From the NCBI GenBank assembly GCA_021399435.1, contig JAJTUP010000078.1, forward strand, positions 186,001 through 250,000: a stretch of 64,000 nucleotides of DNA, written 5' to 3'. The notes beneath the pieces were generated by a model. That model made no database searches and was not told where the DNA came from. It worked only from the letters and a program-made list of their open reading frames with translations. The translations under genes were made by a program, and so were the position numbers. The stretch is from Diaporthe sp. PMI_573. Lineage: Eukaryota; Ascomycota; Sordariomycetes; Diaporthales; Diaporthaceae. The first letter of the stretch is position 1. Each line of letters starts with the position of its first letter. Of the stretch, positions 31,966-43,812 are shown one piece after another.

Positions 31966-33506
31966 GACAAACGCCGAACATGCCCTTGGTTCTTGGAGGA
32001 TAAAACATTTGCCCATGTTTCATTGCAATCGAGGAAGAGTTTAGCACGGAAATCAAACCTAAATTCAGAGGCACTCCTGCCACCACATTAGAACACCCGC
32101 ATCTGTGAAGGCCGGCGTTTCCAACAGGTGGACGAGTCCCGACGGCCCGAGCTCCCGTATGTCATTGCAGCCAGCATACACGCAGCACCGGCAAACCACT
32201 CATAATTGACAAACGATCGGGGAGGTGAAAGTCACGTTTTACAGCCGCGTGAATGATCGAGCAGGTGCATTTGAAATTGCATTGGATTTTGCCTTCGCTT
32301 TAGTCGGGTCCTTGCGAAATGCTGCGAAGACTGCTTGCGCAATAATGCGCAATACCCAGATAATCAACAGAATCACAGTATTTTGGGCGATGTTCTGGTA
32401 CTGTAACTGTCGACAGTACTCGACTTGACTTACGCAACATCATCTCTGATGAAAAATGGGCTTGCGATGTGAGGTGGGAGTATTGCCAAGCGCACCCTGC
32501 CGAGACGTTGGCGCCACAATGAGAGACGAGAGCTGAACAAGAAGTTCTTATCGAACTTCAAAGCTGACTACTAACAAAAAGGGCGTACTTTTGTGATGGT
32601 GGCGTACTTCTATGAAGAGCTTCACAGCACAAGTCCAGGGCTGTAGAAAGTTCTCAAAAGCACAGTATTTGTCTGATCACAGACTTTAGTGAGTGACTAA
32701 TGAACGGGAGTAGCTACTGTACAATAACGTGAATTTTGGACTCGGGGAAAGAATGGCGATCCAATAGCGACAGCAGATACTGTAACGCGGGGGCTTTCGG
32801 TTGGAAATATTCTGTTGACCTCCAATTAGGATCATACAGTAGTCCTGACTGCAGTGCCAATCACGATAACGTTCAATGCCTATGCCCCGTTGCCCCTACG
32901 TCCCGCAATTTTTAGCCTCTTGGAGGGGGCGCATCCTCCACGCTGGGCATAATATTGGTGACTTAAGACTATTGTCCCAGAATTCACGCGTCGCAAAGAG
33001 ACACCCAAGCTTAGATAGTCTGACCACTTTCGACGACCAAGATCCATGTTGTTTTTGGCTTGACGGAGGAAGCCTGTATTTATATCCTGAATAGGTATGC
33101 CATTTGGTGCGAAGTAAAAAAAGCTGTGTCCAGGGTTGAAGGTTCCATCACGGGGCGTGACTCCGAGACATGTTGTGCCTCATCTCGACTCCATAAGGAT
33201 TCTTGACCCAATGACGTTTCCAAGACAGCCACCCGACCAGCGTCTTCCTAAATGTATGAGCGCAGTTCGTGCAAAGATTCGCAGTCATTCATAGGACCAG
33301 AAACACTTTTGCTTTAGAAGTTTAATGGGCAGAAGTGGCTAGGAAGGGTTTCTTACCAGATATCGTGGCCGGCACTAGAGCTTCTCGCGAGTACTAGGCA
33401 GTATGCTTTAAAGATGCTTTAAGAAAAAGCCCCACGAGGCTACTGTACGGCTTTAAGCTGCGACTGCCCTATCTACACTTAGTACGGCTTAATTTGTGCT
33501 AATCGA
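31966..33506. other. No gene seen
   Basis: No credible frame. Two motifs of the GTACTTYT type lie near 32585 and 32604. Confidence 0.45.
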
Positions 33507-33947
33507 ATGGCCGATAAAGAGGAAGTAGACTTTTCCCCCGAGAAGGCAGACGTTTACAAAGTTTACTGGCTTGACCGTGACCTCTTACTCGAAAACCCGC
33601 TTCTTATGGTCTTCTCGCCAAAGAAGGTTACGGCGACTAAGGGGAGACCTTGTGAGACAGCTATATTTGCAGCCAACGAGAAAGGCGTCTTTCAGAGTAG
33701 TAGCAGCCGTGGGAAGGCCGTGATGGGCAAGAGGACGACATCAACGACGACCAGTCTGGGCAGTAAGGCTGGCAATAAAACGAGGGCAACGATAGCTTTA
33801 ATTCAGCGTATTAACTCGGCTTTCGAGCATAATGACTCGATCCTGGATGAAGAGGACAGCCGTAGCGGCGGTGGCCAGCGAGAAGCCGTCCGGCGAGACC
33901 AGCGACTAGTGGCCAGGCTTACGAGGCAAAGCAACCGCCAGCCTTAG
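33507..33947 (+). CDS. Hypothetical protein
   Basis: 146 aa from an ATG. The first half is mixed (VYKVYWLDRDLLLENPLL), the second half basic and Ser/Thr/Arg-rich, as in an unstructured nucleic-acid-binding tail. No family is recognised and no intron signals are obvious. It sits among repeats, so it may belong to a mobile element. Confidence 0.3.
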   Translation: MADKEEVDFSPEKADVYKVYWLDRDLLLENPLLMVFSPKKVTATKGRPCETAIFAANEKGVFQSSSSRGKAVMGKRTTSTTTSLGSKAGNKTRATIALIQRINSAFEHNDSILDEEDSRSGGGQREAVRRDQRLVARLTRQSNRQP

Positions 33948-34714
33948 AAGCGAAGAGCCGAAGGCACGGCGTTGCCGGCGGCTATACCCTTAAGTTCAAG
34001 GCCAACGGCTAAAAAGTAGCGGACGGGTGGAGGTCTTCTGAGACCTCTCCCACAGGAGGTGACGTCTTAGAGACTTGGTAAGCTCAGTTGACATTATGTT
34101 GTGGCGTGTCGTTCTGGGAGAGAAGGCGATGGGTTGGCCGACACCGTTGCTAGTAGACGTGATGGGCTTGGCAGATGAGCATGGCACCTCGTTGATAGAT
34201 CGCAGGGAGCCAGCACGGGGCTTTCGCTTTATCATTAGAGGCGCTTCATCGGAGTTGTTAATGAGAGCCACGACGAAAGCGCCGCCGAGGTTGTTTCGTG
34301 CACGCTGTAGGATAACAGAAGTTGACAGTGAGGCGATGTAACTGAGGTGAGGCGCCGGGCCAAGACGCAGGACGGCATCACAAACTGTACAGCATTATTT
34401 TGAAATCAGTATGGTATGTACTGTATTACATATATAATGTGTTCGTATGTACAATTTTCAATTTTATTTTGTTTTGTTTTGGTCTTCTCCGTACTTCTGT
34501 TGTATAGTGTATCTTTTTGAGAACTGTTTACCTCGGTTTGATCAAAGTACCAAGCTTTGCATCAGCAGTTCCGGCGAAGCCAGCTGAGCAGAGAATCAAC
34601 GTGACTACCAGGCCAGCGCAGCAGGTCACCGCATAACTTGGCAGGCCGTCAGCGCACATAGTATTTGCGTCAGACTTGTATTAAAATCATTCTGTGGAAC
34701 TCCATTCATTCTTC
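33948..34714. other. No gene seen
   Basis: Short frames only, next to the left end of the AT-rich element; a CCGTACTTCTG motif lies at 34489. Confidence 0.4.
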
Positions 34715-34716
34715 TA

Positions 34717-35935
34717 CATAAGTTGCCGTGCCCACATTCCGCCCACCCCCTGATTGCGCCCACTCAGCCACACCAAAACAACCTATTATATCTCCACCAT
34801 TTTAAGCTCAATTATTATGAATTTTAATACACTTATAGATTGAGCACACTTAGTTCTATATAAAATATCCCAAAAATTCTAGCTACTTATCTTACTAGTA
34901 TAAACTCAGAGTATCTTAAATTATACTCTTTGTCACGGCCGTGCCGGCCGTGCTGGCCGTGCCCTGCCCGAAGCCGTTGGGACCTAGAACTAGGTCCGAG
35001 TTACGTAAGCCGCTGGCTTGATAAAACTCTGTATCCTGTCCTGGATCCTGTTTCGTAGCTCTTCGAGCTACGTCTTGTCAACAGAGCCTGTGCCTACCGA
35101 GGATAGAGCCTGTACGTAGTAAATAGAAGACCTGCCTGATCATCCTGACTGCTCGACGTCCACCTGCCCGGGAACCGCCTGCCTGCTATCGTGACACTCT
35201 TATTTTATTAGTACTTATTATTTATTATATAAAATATCTATAGATATAAGTAATAGTTTTATATATACTTTAAAGATAGTACTAAAGATTGACTATAAGA
35301 ATATTAGAGTTTATTAATTACTTAGATGGAAAATAAAAATTTAACTTAAAATAATATTTCTTTATTTTTCAAATTTATTAAATACGTTATATAAGTTTAA
35401 ATTAATATTTTATATAAAGTCTATATACTATTTATACTTAGAAACCTTAAAAACCTTAAGTTTATATTCATTAATTATAGTTTTATACCAAGTTATAATA
35501 TTTTAAAAAAAAGATTTTATAAAAAAAACTATACTTTATCTTATTATCCTATATAAGATAGATATTAATAAATTGTTTCTAATATAGTTTAATATAGGAA
35601 TTTAATAGTATAAATAAAATACTAAATAAATTCTAATACTTTATTCAAGTTACTTATTTTAATTTTAAAAGTGTTAAGGTTTTCTATATATTAAGGTGTA
35701 ATCCTTAACAGTTTTCTTCAACTTAGTATAAAATACTATAGAATAATATTAACCTCTTAAGATACTAAAGATAAATATTTAAATCGCTCCTTTAACCAAT
35801 TTACTATATACATATAAAGTACTAAGACCTGGAAAAATAGTGGGGTAGAGAAATAAAGCTTTATAAAGTGGGTGTTTTGGTGAGAAAAGTGGGCGGAATC
35901 AGGGGGTGGGCGGAATGTGGGCACGGCACCTTATA
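34717..35935. mobile_element. AT-rich element with long terminal inverted repeats, probably a RIP-damaged Tc1/mariner (Fot/pogo-like) copy
   Basis: The left end reads ATAAGTTGCCGTGCCCACAT and the right end, reversed, ATAAGGTGCCGTGCCCACAT. Similarity continues for about 65 bp through TTCCGCCCACCCCCTGATT. TA dinucleotides lie just outside both ends (34715-34716, 35936-35937), as expected for Tc1/mariner targets. The interior is extremely AT-rich with no coding capacity, which fits RIP of a repeated sequence. A solo LTR is nested inside; without it the element is about 0.95 kb. Family assignment is inference from the TA target and the C-rich inverted repeat. Confidence 0.7.
34931..35196. repeat. 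Solo LTR with 5-bp target duplication, nested in the AT-rich element
   Basis: The 266-bp unit starts TGTCACGGCC and ends CTATCGTGACA, with inverted ends TGTCACG/CGTGACA. CTCTT flanks it on both sides (34926-34930 and 35197-35201), a 5-bp target duplication typical of LTR retrotransposons. It is GC-rich and holds two short palindromes (34980-34997, 35053-35071). No internal retroelement sequence remains, so LTR-LTR recombination removed it. Confidence 0.85.
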
Positions 35936-36192
35936 TAATTCACCCCTCAAACCATCTTCACAAGTAAAAGAACACATCCTCTTGCAAAACACTTATTTCA
36001 AACATGGCTGAGACCACCTTCCTCCGTTGTAGGGAAAGCGCCGCAAACTCGCAGTCATATTGTAGGTCCTGTCAGTTATAGTTAATTATTATTTATATTT
36101 TAAGCATGCCCAGATCAGCGGGGTGTGATTCTTACCGTCTACGACATCAATCAGATGCCCGAGCGGCAGAAACTTGTTCTCGAACCTGCCTG

Positions 36193-38222
36193 CTATGTTG
36201 ACATAAAGATGGATCCTGAAAGCATGTTCAAGCCAACTGCCGAGCCAGTGATGCAAGACTAATGACAGGTCGCGAGCTCCGTCTATTCCCACTTAGGTGG
36301 ATGCCGCTGATTGACCAGCTTACCTGTGGAGACGGTATCGCGTTTTCTGAGATGTTAGGTGTTCTGTCGGCTAGGGAAACTGCTCGTTCGCCCCTGGTTC
36401 GTGCAACCCATCTCATCTGCCGCCATTTACTGTTGTAGTCGTCTATTGCCACGGTTAAGTGGTGTAAATCGATTTTAGAGACACCACGGCGCATCCACTG
36501 ATCCTGTATATAGCGTCGAAAGTTGACTGATTCGACTTCAGAGCTGAGGAGAGCCGTGGTTCTCTCTACTTTGTTGGCAGCCAGCGCAGGGCGGTGGTTG
36601 CCGATAGGCAAACTGGCTATAGAGCGCTCGCATACAAACTCTATACCGCGCAGAGCGTGTCTCTTCAGCGCCTCTGGTTTCCTGGTGGTTGTACCTAGCA
36701 GGGGGCCATGGTCCCACGATGCTGCTTGGTTCGCCCGAGTGTGGCCACCATAAAGGTGGAACGCCGCGGTACCTGTTATGATGCACTGTATGTGGCTGGC
36801 GTAGAAGTTCACTACTGCATTGAAGACCGTGACGTTTTTTTCACACTGCATAAGCTGGACTCTCTGCGGTGCACTGTCAGGTCCACGAATGGTCCCTATA
36901 TACACTACTCTCACTCCTCCATGTCCCACTTGATCAGTGTGGTACCACGACATGCCCCCATCTTCACCATATCTTTCGAGCCTTTCCTTCTCTTCGCTGA
37001 GCCTGCCCTTAAGGTCGTCACTGCTAAACTGAGGGCCCAGGTACTTCAGCTTGCCGCACTCGCCACGCCTAAATGCATGAACCGGGGTGATGGAGTTTTC
37101 GTACAAGCGTCTGTTCCTAAGCCCGGGGTTGTGATCGATGAAGTCGGACCGAGGCTCATCGTTCAGCCCGTCCACCTTGGCACGCATGATTTCTTGCTCC
37201 CGGTGCTCCATCTGTTGCAGCATGAAATCTACCGTGTCTCTACTACAGGTCCCACTCACTTGGGGGCAGCCCCGCAGAGTTCTGCTGTCTACCACGTAGC
37301 AGCTACTAGGCACGTCTGCGTCTGCATCACGAGAAGTGACTGGCATTGTTTCGGGAGACCTCCAGCTTACGCCCGCATCAGATAGGGCTGCGATCATCGC
37401 GTCAATTCCGTCTGCGTCGCTAACGTAAAAGTTCCATGCAGACGACGTCGCTGCTATGTCGGGGTAGAAGTAGGCGGCGGCCCTGGATCCAGCCAGCACA
37501 CAGTCGTATGTAGTCATTGATGCTAGGAGTTTCAGCGGATCTTTGAAATGACTGAAGTGGCTATACAGGCTGCTTCTAACGGCATAGATGTCCCTTGCAG
37601 TCTCTATAGCCGATCTGCCGTGGCGGAGTGCCCACTGGGGCGACACAGTCAAGCAGAAAGTAAGTGCATCCTGAAGAGGTAGAAACGTCGCTATGTTGTG
37701 TATAGTCTCTATCGGCAGAGCGTCCATTTCGGTAGGACTAATTGCGATAGTTGTTGATTTGTTCGCCATCGTCGTCATTAGCCTTTTGCGTTTCAGCCGC
37801 TCCTTACATTTTGACGCCGTTTTCCGAATCTGATCTAATTCTCCGCGCATGTTTTTTCCCTTAAGCATAAAAGAGCTCTGTGTGTTCTTTAAAGACGCTA
37901 TAATCTCCCGCATCAAAGTTTCGGCCTTGTCCAGATCGCCTAGCATTGCACAGGTCCATGCTAGATTTCGCTTACAAAGTAAAGTTTCAGGACGATTTTG
38001 CCTTTCCATTCCCTCTGCTGCATAATCGAGCACACCCTTTGCATCACCGTACTTCTTCATCATGAAATAGACCGCCCCAATATTGTTCTGAATCAAGAGT
38101 CGGTTAGGATGTTCTAGGCCCAGGTGTTTGCAGGCTTCTAGGAAGGCTTGCTTAGCTCTCTCATACTGCCCTTCAGTGTACAGCCTAACCCCAAGCTTAG
38201 CATTACCTTCTAGCTGTTCCAT
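36193..38222 (-). CDS. TPR and F-box-like protein
   Basis: Two exons (38222-36324 and 36258-36193) joined over a 65-nt intron (CAG/GTAAGC...TTAG) give 654 aa; the second exon adds only 21 residues, ending MLSGSIFMST. Residues 1-110 are tetratricopeptide-like (GVRLYTEGQYERAKQAFLEA, NNIGAVYFMMKKYGDAKGVL). An F-box-like helix pair follows near 165 (MDALPIETIHNIATFLPLQDA). The rest contains VLAGSRAAAYFYPD...WNFYVSD, which recalls the GS...D core of nucleotidyltransferase folds seen in an uncharacterised fungal family. F-box proteins recruit substrates to SCF ubiquitin ligases; this role is inferred only. Confidence 0.7.
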
Positions 38223-39290
38223 GGTTCCTCATCCAATGTTTTCTGTTTGAAAGTGTTTTGAAAGACAAACTTAGAGAAGGAGCACCATCATATAATCGGG
38301 CCAAGATTATTGAAAAGGATAATATCTCTTATTTACTACTCTTAATAAGCTTTTTAAATACAGAGGTAGGGGCATTTCTAAGCCTTATTTCTTATTCTAA
38401 ATATATCATTTCTTTAGTAAAGATATTTAATATTCAGTTTAGAGCTCAATCCTATTTAGTTAAGAGCTTAAAAACTATTTGGAGGTATCCTTAGGTGCGT
38501 AATTGCTGTCCGTAATAGGAGCTGGTAGCCTGTCCACCAGTCGTCCACGAGACCTGATATACGTTGATGTTTTTGCTACGAGTGTTTCTTATTTGTGCCT
38601 AGCTAAATATGCGTTAGAACTCAATACATTGGTAAACCTTAATGTCTAAAACTTAAAACCAGAATTGGTTAAATGGTTTCCTATTCTTCAATCCTTAATC
38701 TCAATAGTTCTCCGTACTCAGATGAAGTCACCCCATCCTTGAACACTTGGCTTTTCCTTCCGCAGAGAACCCCATATTTTAAAAAAGCTGAAACTATCTA
38801 TATTACCTTACACTATGTTGCAGTATCCTAGGATATAGTTTGTGTAATAGCAAATATGGCAGTACATGAGAGTTGCGGTCAAAAAACCATGACTGTCGTT
38901 TCCCTGCCCCCATTCTCGTAGCATTACAGTAGTATGATGTGATTTCAAAATATTTACTGTGAGAGTAGGGTACTTCTGATAGAGTCCCTGTTTGAATCCA
39001 AAACGAGGCTTAGCAAGTCTGGCTGAAACACAGAATGTACAGTGCTGCCATCTATTCTTAGAATGTCCGACCCGCCAAAGCGATCTTGCAATCCCTGCAG
39101 TCAAAATACTCACAGCGGCTAACCAAGCTTCACAGCGCAACTTGAGTCGCCAGTGGAGATATGTTATAATATGCAGTGGGTGCCTTCTTCCTCACTACAT
39201 CACCTATCGCAGTTCTGCGCGAAAAACAGCACTCTGCAATGCGTGTAACACATAGGATCCTGCAGCAGGAATGATTATGCAATCAGATGG
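38223..39290. other. No gene seen; AT-rich left part
   Basis: The stretch 38260-38470 is AT-rich and may be decayed repeat DNA. A GTACTTCTG motif lies at 38970. Confidence 0.4.
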
Positions 39291-39900
39291 TTACTGAGTA
39301 GATTTAACACCTGTAGTCAGATCCTCGGGCCCCTCATCGTTCAGCCCACAGTCTGCTCCGGATAGGACGGTATGACGAGGAGGCTTTACCCTGCGGGATT
39401 TTGCCTGGCTGTTTCTAGAAAGCTTTTTTGGCTTCAACACCTGGTAACCTTTTTCTATTCTGGGATCTGATTTGTCACTCACCCTTCTCTTAGCTGGGAT
39501 CATGACTGGAAGGATGTATGACCACAGGGTGGCTGGTAAAGTGTATAACAAGGGCGACATGGCGGAGTCGATGAGACGCAGGCGGAGGAGAAAGCAACCA
39601 GCACGCTGGGCGGTGCCAGGTCAGGGTTAAGCTATTGCGGATGGCGGCGGCCTCAAAGATGGAGATACTGATGGCCTCGTGGCTTAGAGGTTCCTTTGTG
39701 ATAGACTGGTCTCAAGGTCGCGAAGGAGCCGCCCAACGACGCAGTTCTTATTCTCACGGATACAGTCCGAATTAAGGTTGAACACTTTGACGGGATAGTC
39801 TGGCTCCGCCGGCTGCCAAGCCGCGTCTGTCGTCTTGCCCTGAATTGCATCTTGTTTCAAGATTTGGAAGACCCTATGGAACCATTGTGAGTAGTCGGCA
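39291..39900 (-). other. Possible coding fragments, gene not resolved
   Basis: One minus frame (39560-39291) starts at an ATG and is Lys/Arg-rich. Further right, another frame reads WFHRVFQILKQDAIQGKTTDA and VKVFNLNSDCIRENKNCVVG before a TAA, which looks like real coding sequence. No splice model joining them was convincing and no family is recognised. Confidence 0.3.
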
Positions 39901-41076
39901 GTATGTCAAGGTGTCGTGCCAGTCATCACGAGGAACGAAGCCCCTCCGCCTCACGTACCGTCAGGCTTGTAATTGCCCCTCTCGGTAATCCAATGACTCA
40001 AGGTGCTGCAGGCTCAAACAATTATGCAAAATTGGTGCCATGTCAGGCATTACGCCGAGGGCCTGGGTGAAGTCATTCGTCGGGCGAAAGGGGGTAGGGC
40101 TTCACCGCAACTCGCCACGTCATATAAATAATCAGACCGCATGTCACGGAGACATCTTCTCCCTCGCCCGATCATACGACCGATCCCTCGACCCCAGGGT
40201 GGGTGTTCCAATAACAACTGCTCGATCCTCGTCTGCATATACACCTTCGTCTTCTTGTTGTCTTCTCCAGGGAACTGGAATGAGGTATAAATTAATTGTG
40301 ATCCTTTAGAATGGATAGCATCTACACCTTTATGGTTCAAGTATCTAATATCCCGATCTCTCCGCTTTGCGCGACTCACGAAGAAATGATGGACACTATT
40401 TAAGTTCAGCTTAGATGCAAGACATCATATCCATGGCTTTCTTCATTTTTTTTGTGTCTCTTGGCAAAGCAATTCTGCACCTTTGACTAACTCGCTAAGC
40501 GGCTTAGAATCTCGGGTAATCTTTTGGATGCTTCCAGACTCCCGTCGTCCCTGGACAGCCTGGTTCTATGACAAGCATGCCTACGAACTTGAGTTGGATC
40601 CCAACTCTGAAATCGATGATATTTGTGAGTATCATGAAGAAATTGCGATCCTTTCCAGGAGACCAACAAGACAATCAGTGCATCAGTTCAAGGCCTGTGA
40701 TGGGATTAGCACCTCGGGAGCCTAGGATCAACACTGTTCAAGAATCCTTTTCTCTTTATCTTTTCGGCAACCACGCTCGCTCATTCGCCGCAGAGAAGAC
40801 CAAGCAGGCACCGCTTCATGGCGTCTGTGATCCTTTAGACGCCCAATGCAATGGGAAAAGGGTGGAGGGGATGAGTAGCGCCAACCTGGTACTCCCAACT
40901 TGAAAGACTCTGGAAAAGTGTTGGATGTACTGGCGGCCACCCGTTCGGCCTCGATCGAAAGTGAGGTGGACATCATTGCGCAGTCGCAGCTGGAAGACGT
41001 GCCTACTGGTACAAGTGGCGTTCGCCGCAGTTTTCGGTCAGTCTGTCTACAACTAGTGCACAAAGAGAGGCTAATC
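39901..41076. other. No gene resolved
   Basis: Several overlapping frames on both strands. A plus frame near 40560-40725 (HAYELELDPNSEIDDICEYHEE) has protein-like composition but no start or family. Confidence 0.3.
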
Positions 41077-41768
41077 TTACAGATGAATCAGTTCAGGCTG
41101 TAACTTCTCTCTCTCAATCCATCTGAAGACAGCCATGTGAGCGGCCCGGTCGAGTCTCGAGGGAAGATATATAGCTCGTTTTTAAATTTATGTACCTGAG
41201 ATAGCAATCGCGGCGTGTAGAAATGCTCTGCAACTCATTTTCCGGTCTTGTTTGGAAAATAATGGAATAGCCGTGCCATCCTTTGCGGCGTGTCTTGTGT
41301 GCTTCAGATCTGAAATGATACGTGAGTACGGGATCGAGCAGCATGGGAGAGCATAAAGGAAGCCGGCTCTCACCTGGCTGCAAGACGTTTAATCTCCAAA
41401 TCAAGCTCTGAAACGATATTCTCGATTACTTCAGCTTTCCGTAATGCTTTGTAGATGGTTCCGTCTATTTGGCGGTGATGAATCTTGCCTATCTGAAGCG
41501 CTTGCCGTTTATGATTTTCCATAGCGGGCGCCTTGTTTGACAAGACAAAGTTGTAGGAACCCATGTGATAACTTTGATCAAGGGCTGTGCAGCATTCAAG
41601 ATGCGTCGTAAGTTCTCTCTCTGGGCAAGCGCTGGACGAACCCGAGAGGGCGTGTATGCGGAAGAAAAGACCTTGGGCCTCGAAAGAGCAGTTGCCGCCA
41701 TAATAGGACACGAACCGGGGCTGTATGTCAGCTTTAGCCGTCGTGGTGCTTACAACTTGGACTAGCAT
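41077..41768 (-). CDS. Uncharacterised three-exon gene
   Basis: Exons 41768-41374, 41309-41196 and 41122-41077 join in frame over introns of 64 and 73 nt with good signals, giving 184 aa from an ATG. The protein has a Cys-containing start and a helical, charged second half (MENHKRQALQIGKIHHRQ, ENIVSELDLEIKRLAAR). No family, membrane segment or signal peptide is recognised. The consistent splicing argues that it is a real gene. Confidence 0.45.
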
Positions 41769-41892
41769 GGAGAGACACGCACAGTGGTCCAGTTGGTCTT
41801 TTCGTGATGCGGCCGTATTGTTGGACTTGTAGAACGCGTATGGATTGGGTTAAACGAATTCAGATTGTCATGTGGATAGGAAAGGTGTGTAT

Positions 41893-42363
41893 TCATTCTA
41901 ATGCTTTTACAAATGTAGGGGCTTCATTATCGTCAAACAAGACTCGTCTCCAGTTGTTTCTTTGTATCCTGAGAATATATACATACTTTCCGTAGCCAAT
42001 CTCATCTATCCATCTTTGTTCACGAGTAAAAGAAGGTCTGTAACCGCTCTCGACCAAGTCCAAAAATGTTACCTCTCCACTACACACCCACCAGCGTGAG
42101 CTCCAAGGACTTAGGGCGCCTACATGGGTGACTACTGGGAGGTGCCGGATGCTTGTGCCTTGACGATGTTTTGTCCTGATCAAGGCTAGGATCTGACCAA
42201 GGGTACGGGTGAGCAGAAGTGATTGCGTAGAGGTGCATGTACCACTCGGATAGAGAAGCAAGGCTTGCGACAAGCAAATGATGATGCTGATGAACGCGAG
42301 ACGAAGCGGCAGAACTGCGTAGCTGGATAAATGATCGGCTGTCTTTCCCCGAAATAAACGCAA
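41893..42363 (-). other. Open frame with one hydrophobic segment
   Basis: A 156-codon frame opens at a TTG and includes AVLPLRLAFISIIICLSQAL, a possible membrane helix. No ATG or family supports it as a gene. Confidence 0.2.
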
Positions 42364-42635
42364 GGTTGCTGTCCAGTAACTATCTCTTTATAAATAATGC
42401 ACCTCTGGGGACGAACATACCGGAAGAAAGCTCTTTTTACAGCGTGGAATGAAGATGAGAGACCAAACAGGTCTCGCCTCGCCCACCCTAGACGACTATA
42501 CAAGGGCGTCCCAATGCATCTGAGCTCGCTTCTGGTTCAGGCTTGGACTGGAAAGATTGGGCTGAACGACTTCGTTTACCAGAGGAAGGGTTTCAGTGAC
42601 CGAATCTCCGCTGTGCCGGTACCAGGGGATGGCAA

Positions 42636-43163
42636 ATGCTAAATCTCCCTTTCCTATCCAATGAGAACAGCGACTGGTTCCACCGAGCCAACAACATCTG
42701 GCTCAAGCATGATGTCAATTGTTCGCCCTTCGAGTACTGCTACTTCAAAGTCAAATTTTCGCGCGGGACATGGCTTCTGCTGCTGCTCGATCTGGCTCTT
42801 CACGGCATGCTCGCCAGCGTCGACATCCATACCATCATCCTGTGGGCCGACGCCGGCATTGTTTACCGGGCGGCCTTGGCGTCGCTGGTGGTGGGACAGC
42901 GACTGTGTAATCTAATCTACGACGTAAGAGAAGCCACCAATGCTTACCAAGACCTCCTGGGTTTGAACGTTAAAGCTGGACTTGATCGTCGTTACCACCA
43001 ACAAATTGATTCACTATTATCGGTATTGTCATTGGTTCTCTTTTGCTTCCTCTTCTTTTGCCGGCTTTTCTTGGTATTGATATGCCGTACTGAAAATGGA
43101 CAGTCAGCCCAACTGATCTTATCAAGTGCAGGAGTACGATTGCACGAGGCCACCATGATATAA
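42636..43163 (+). CDS. Small membrane protein, uncharacterised
   Basis: 175 aa from ATG 42636. Two strong hydrophobic stretches (GTWLLLLLDLALHGMLASV and SLLSVLSLVLFCFLFFCRLF) suggest at least two membrane helices. WFHRANNIWLKHD and DVREATNAYQDLLGLN lie outside them. A frame just upstream (42397-42642) may be a first exon, but no in-frame splice was found. The true start and function are unknown. Confidence 0.4.
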   Translation: MLNLPFLSNENSDWFHRANNIWLKHDVNCSPFEYCYFKVKFSRGTWLLLLLDLALHGMLASVDIHTIILWADAGIVYRAALASLVVGQRLCNLIYDVREATNAYQDLLGLNVKAGLDRRYHQQIDSLLSVLSLVLFCFLFFCRLFLVLICRTENGQSAQLILSSAGVRLHEATMI

Positions 43164-43554
43164 ATTTTCTTTCTTTTTCATTAGGGGAGGGAGGGTATGT
43201 GTTCTTCTAGGAGCGCAGTCAAGCAGTCGACGTGGCGTGAAAACCAGAGCCGTTCCTGCAATGGGAACGAGACGGCGATAGCAAAATTAATTTAACAATG
43301 GAACTTATATTAGTTTTATTCTATTCGCTGCTCCCCTTATTCCATATTTGACAGCATCAATGGCTTTCTTGGCGTCTTCGGCCTTGTTGGCTATCATTTA
43401 TATTCGGAAGTCCAAGTCTTCTTCACGAGTTTGATACGGGTCCCACGAGAGGACCCTCAATATGGGTACTTCTCTTTCGATCGGGATGACCGCCTCCCAT
43501 CCATAAAAGAGGAAGAATGGTGTACAGCCATGGGATCCACTTTTTACTCAAGAT

Positions 43555-43622
43555 GTACGAGTACATGTACGAGTACGAACCTTCTCGTACTCGTACACTG
43601 TACGAAAGGTCTCGTACATGTA
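43555..43622. repeat. GTACGAG tandem and inverted repeat cluster
   Basis: GTACGAGTAC occurs twice in tandem, and GTACGAGTACGA (43567-43578) pairs with TCGTACTCGTAC (43585-43596) around a 6-nt loop. Further CTCGTACATGTAC follows. The whole 68 bp can fold on itself. Confidence 0.7.
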
Positions 43623-43812
43623 CCTGGGCATCCCTACTCTGCAGCACCAGCTGCGGCTCGGCACGAGAGCCTCCGCACGGAGCGCGTGGATAGGCTTCCC
43701 GTCTAGACGATCGATCGTATGCTCCCCAGGCCGACCCGAGCGCTTCCTCTTGGAATCCATCCTCAGAGGTTTTGCTTCCGCAACTTGACTGCCGCCCAGC
43801 ACTCGCAACGCG

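Noticed and set aside
36004..36080. Short plus-strand frame starting MAETTFLRC
   Set aside because: About 25 codons only, convergent with the TPR gene end, with no supported second exon.
38992..39255. CHLFLECP, resembling the C-terminal LINE pattern H-x-LLECP
   Set aside because: Only eight residues match and no other LINE motif is near.
41047..41080. 34-nt GT-AG segment that would extend the gene at 41077-41768
   Set aside because: Too short for a normal intron; the TAA directly after LIHL gives a simpler end.
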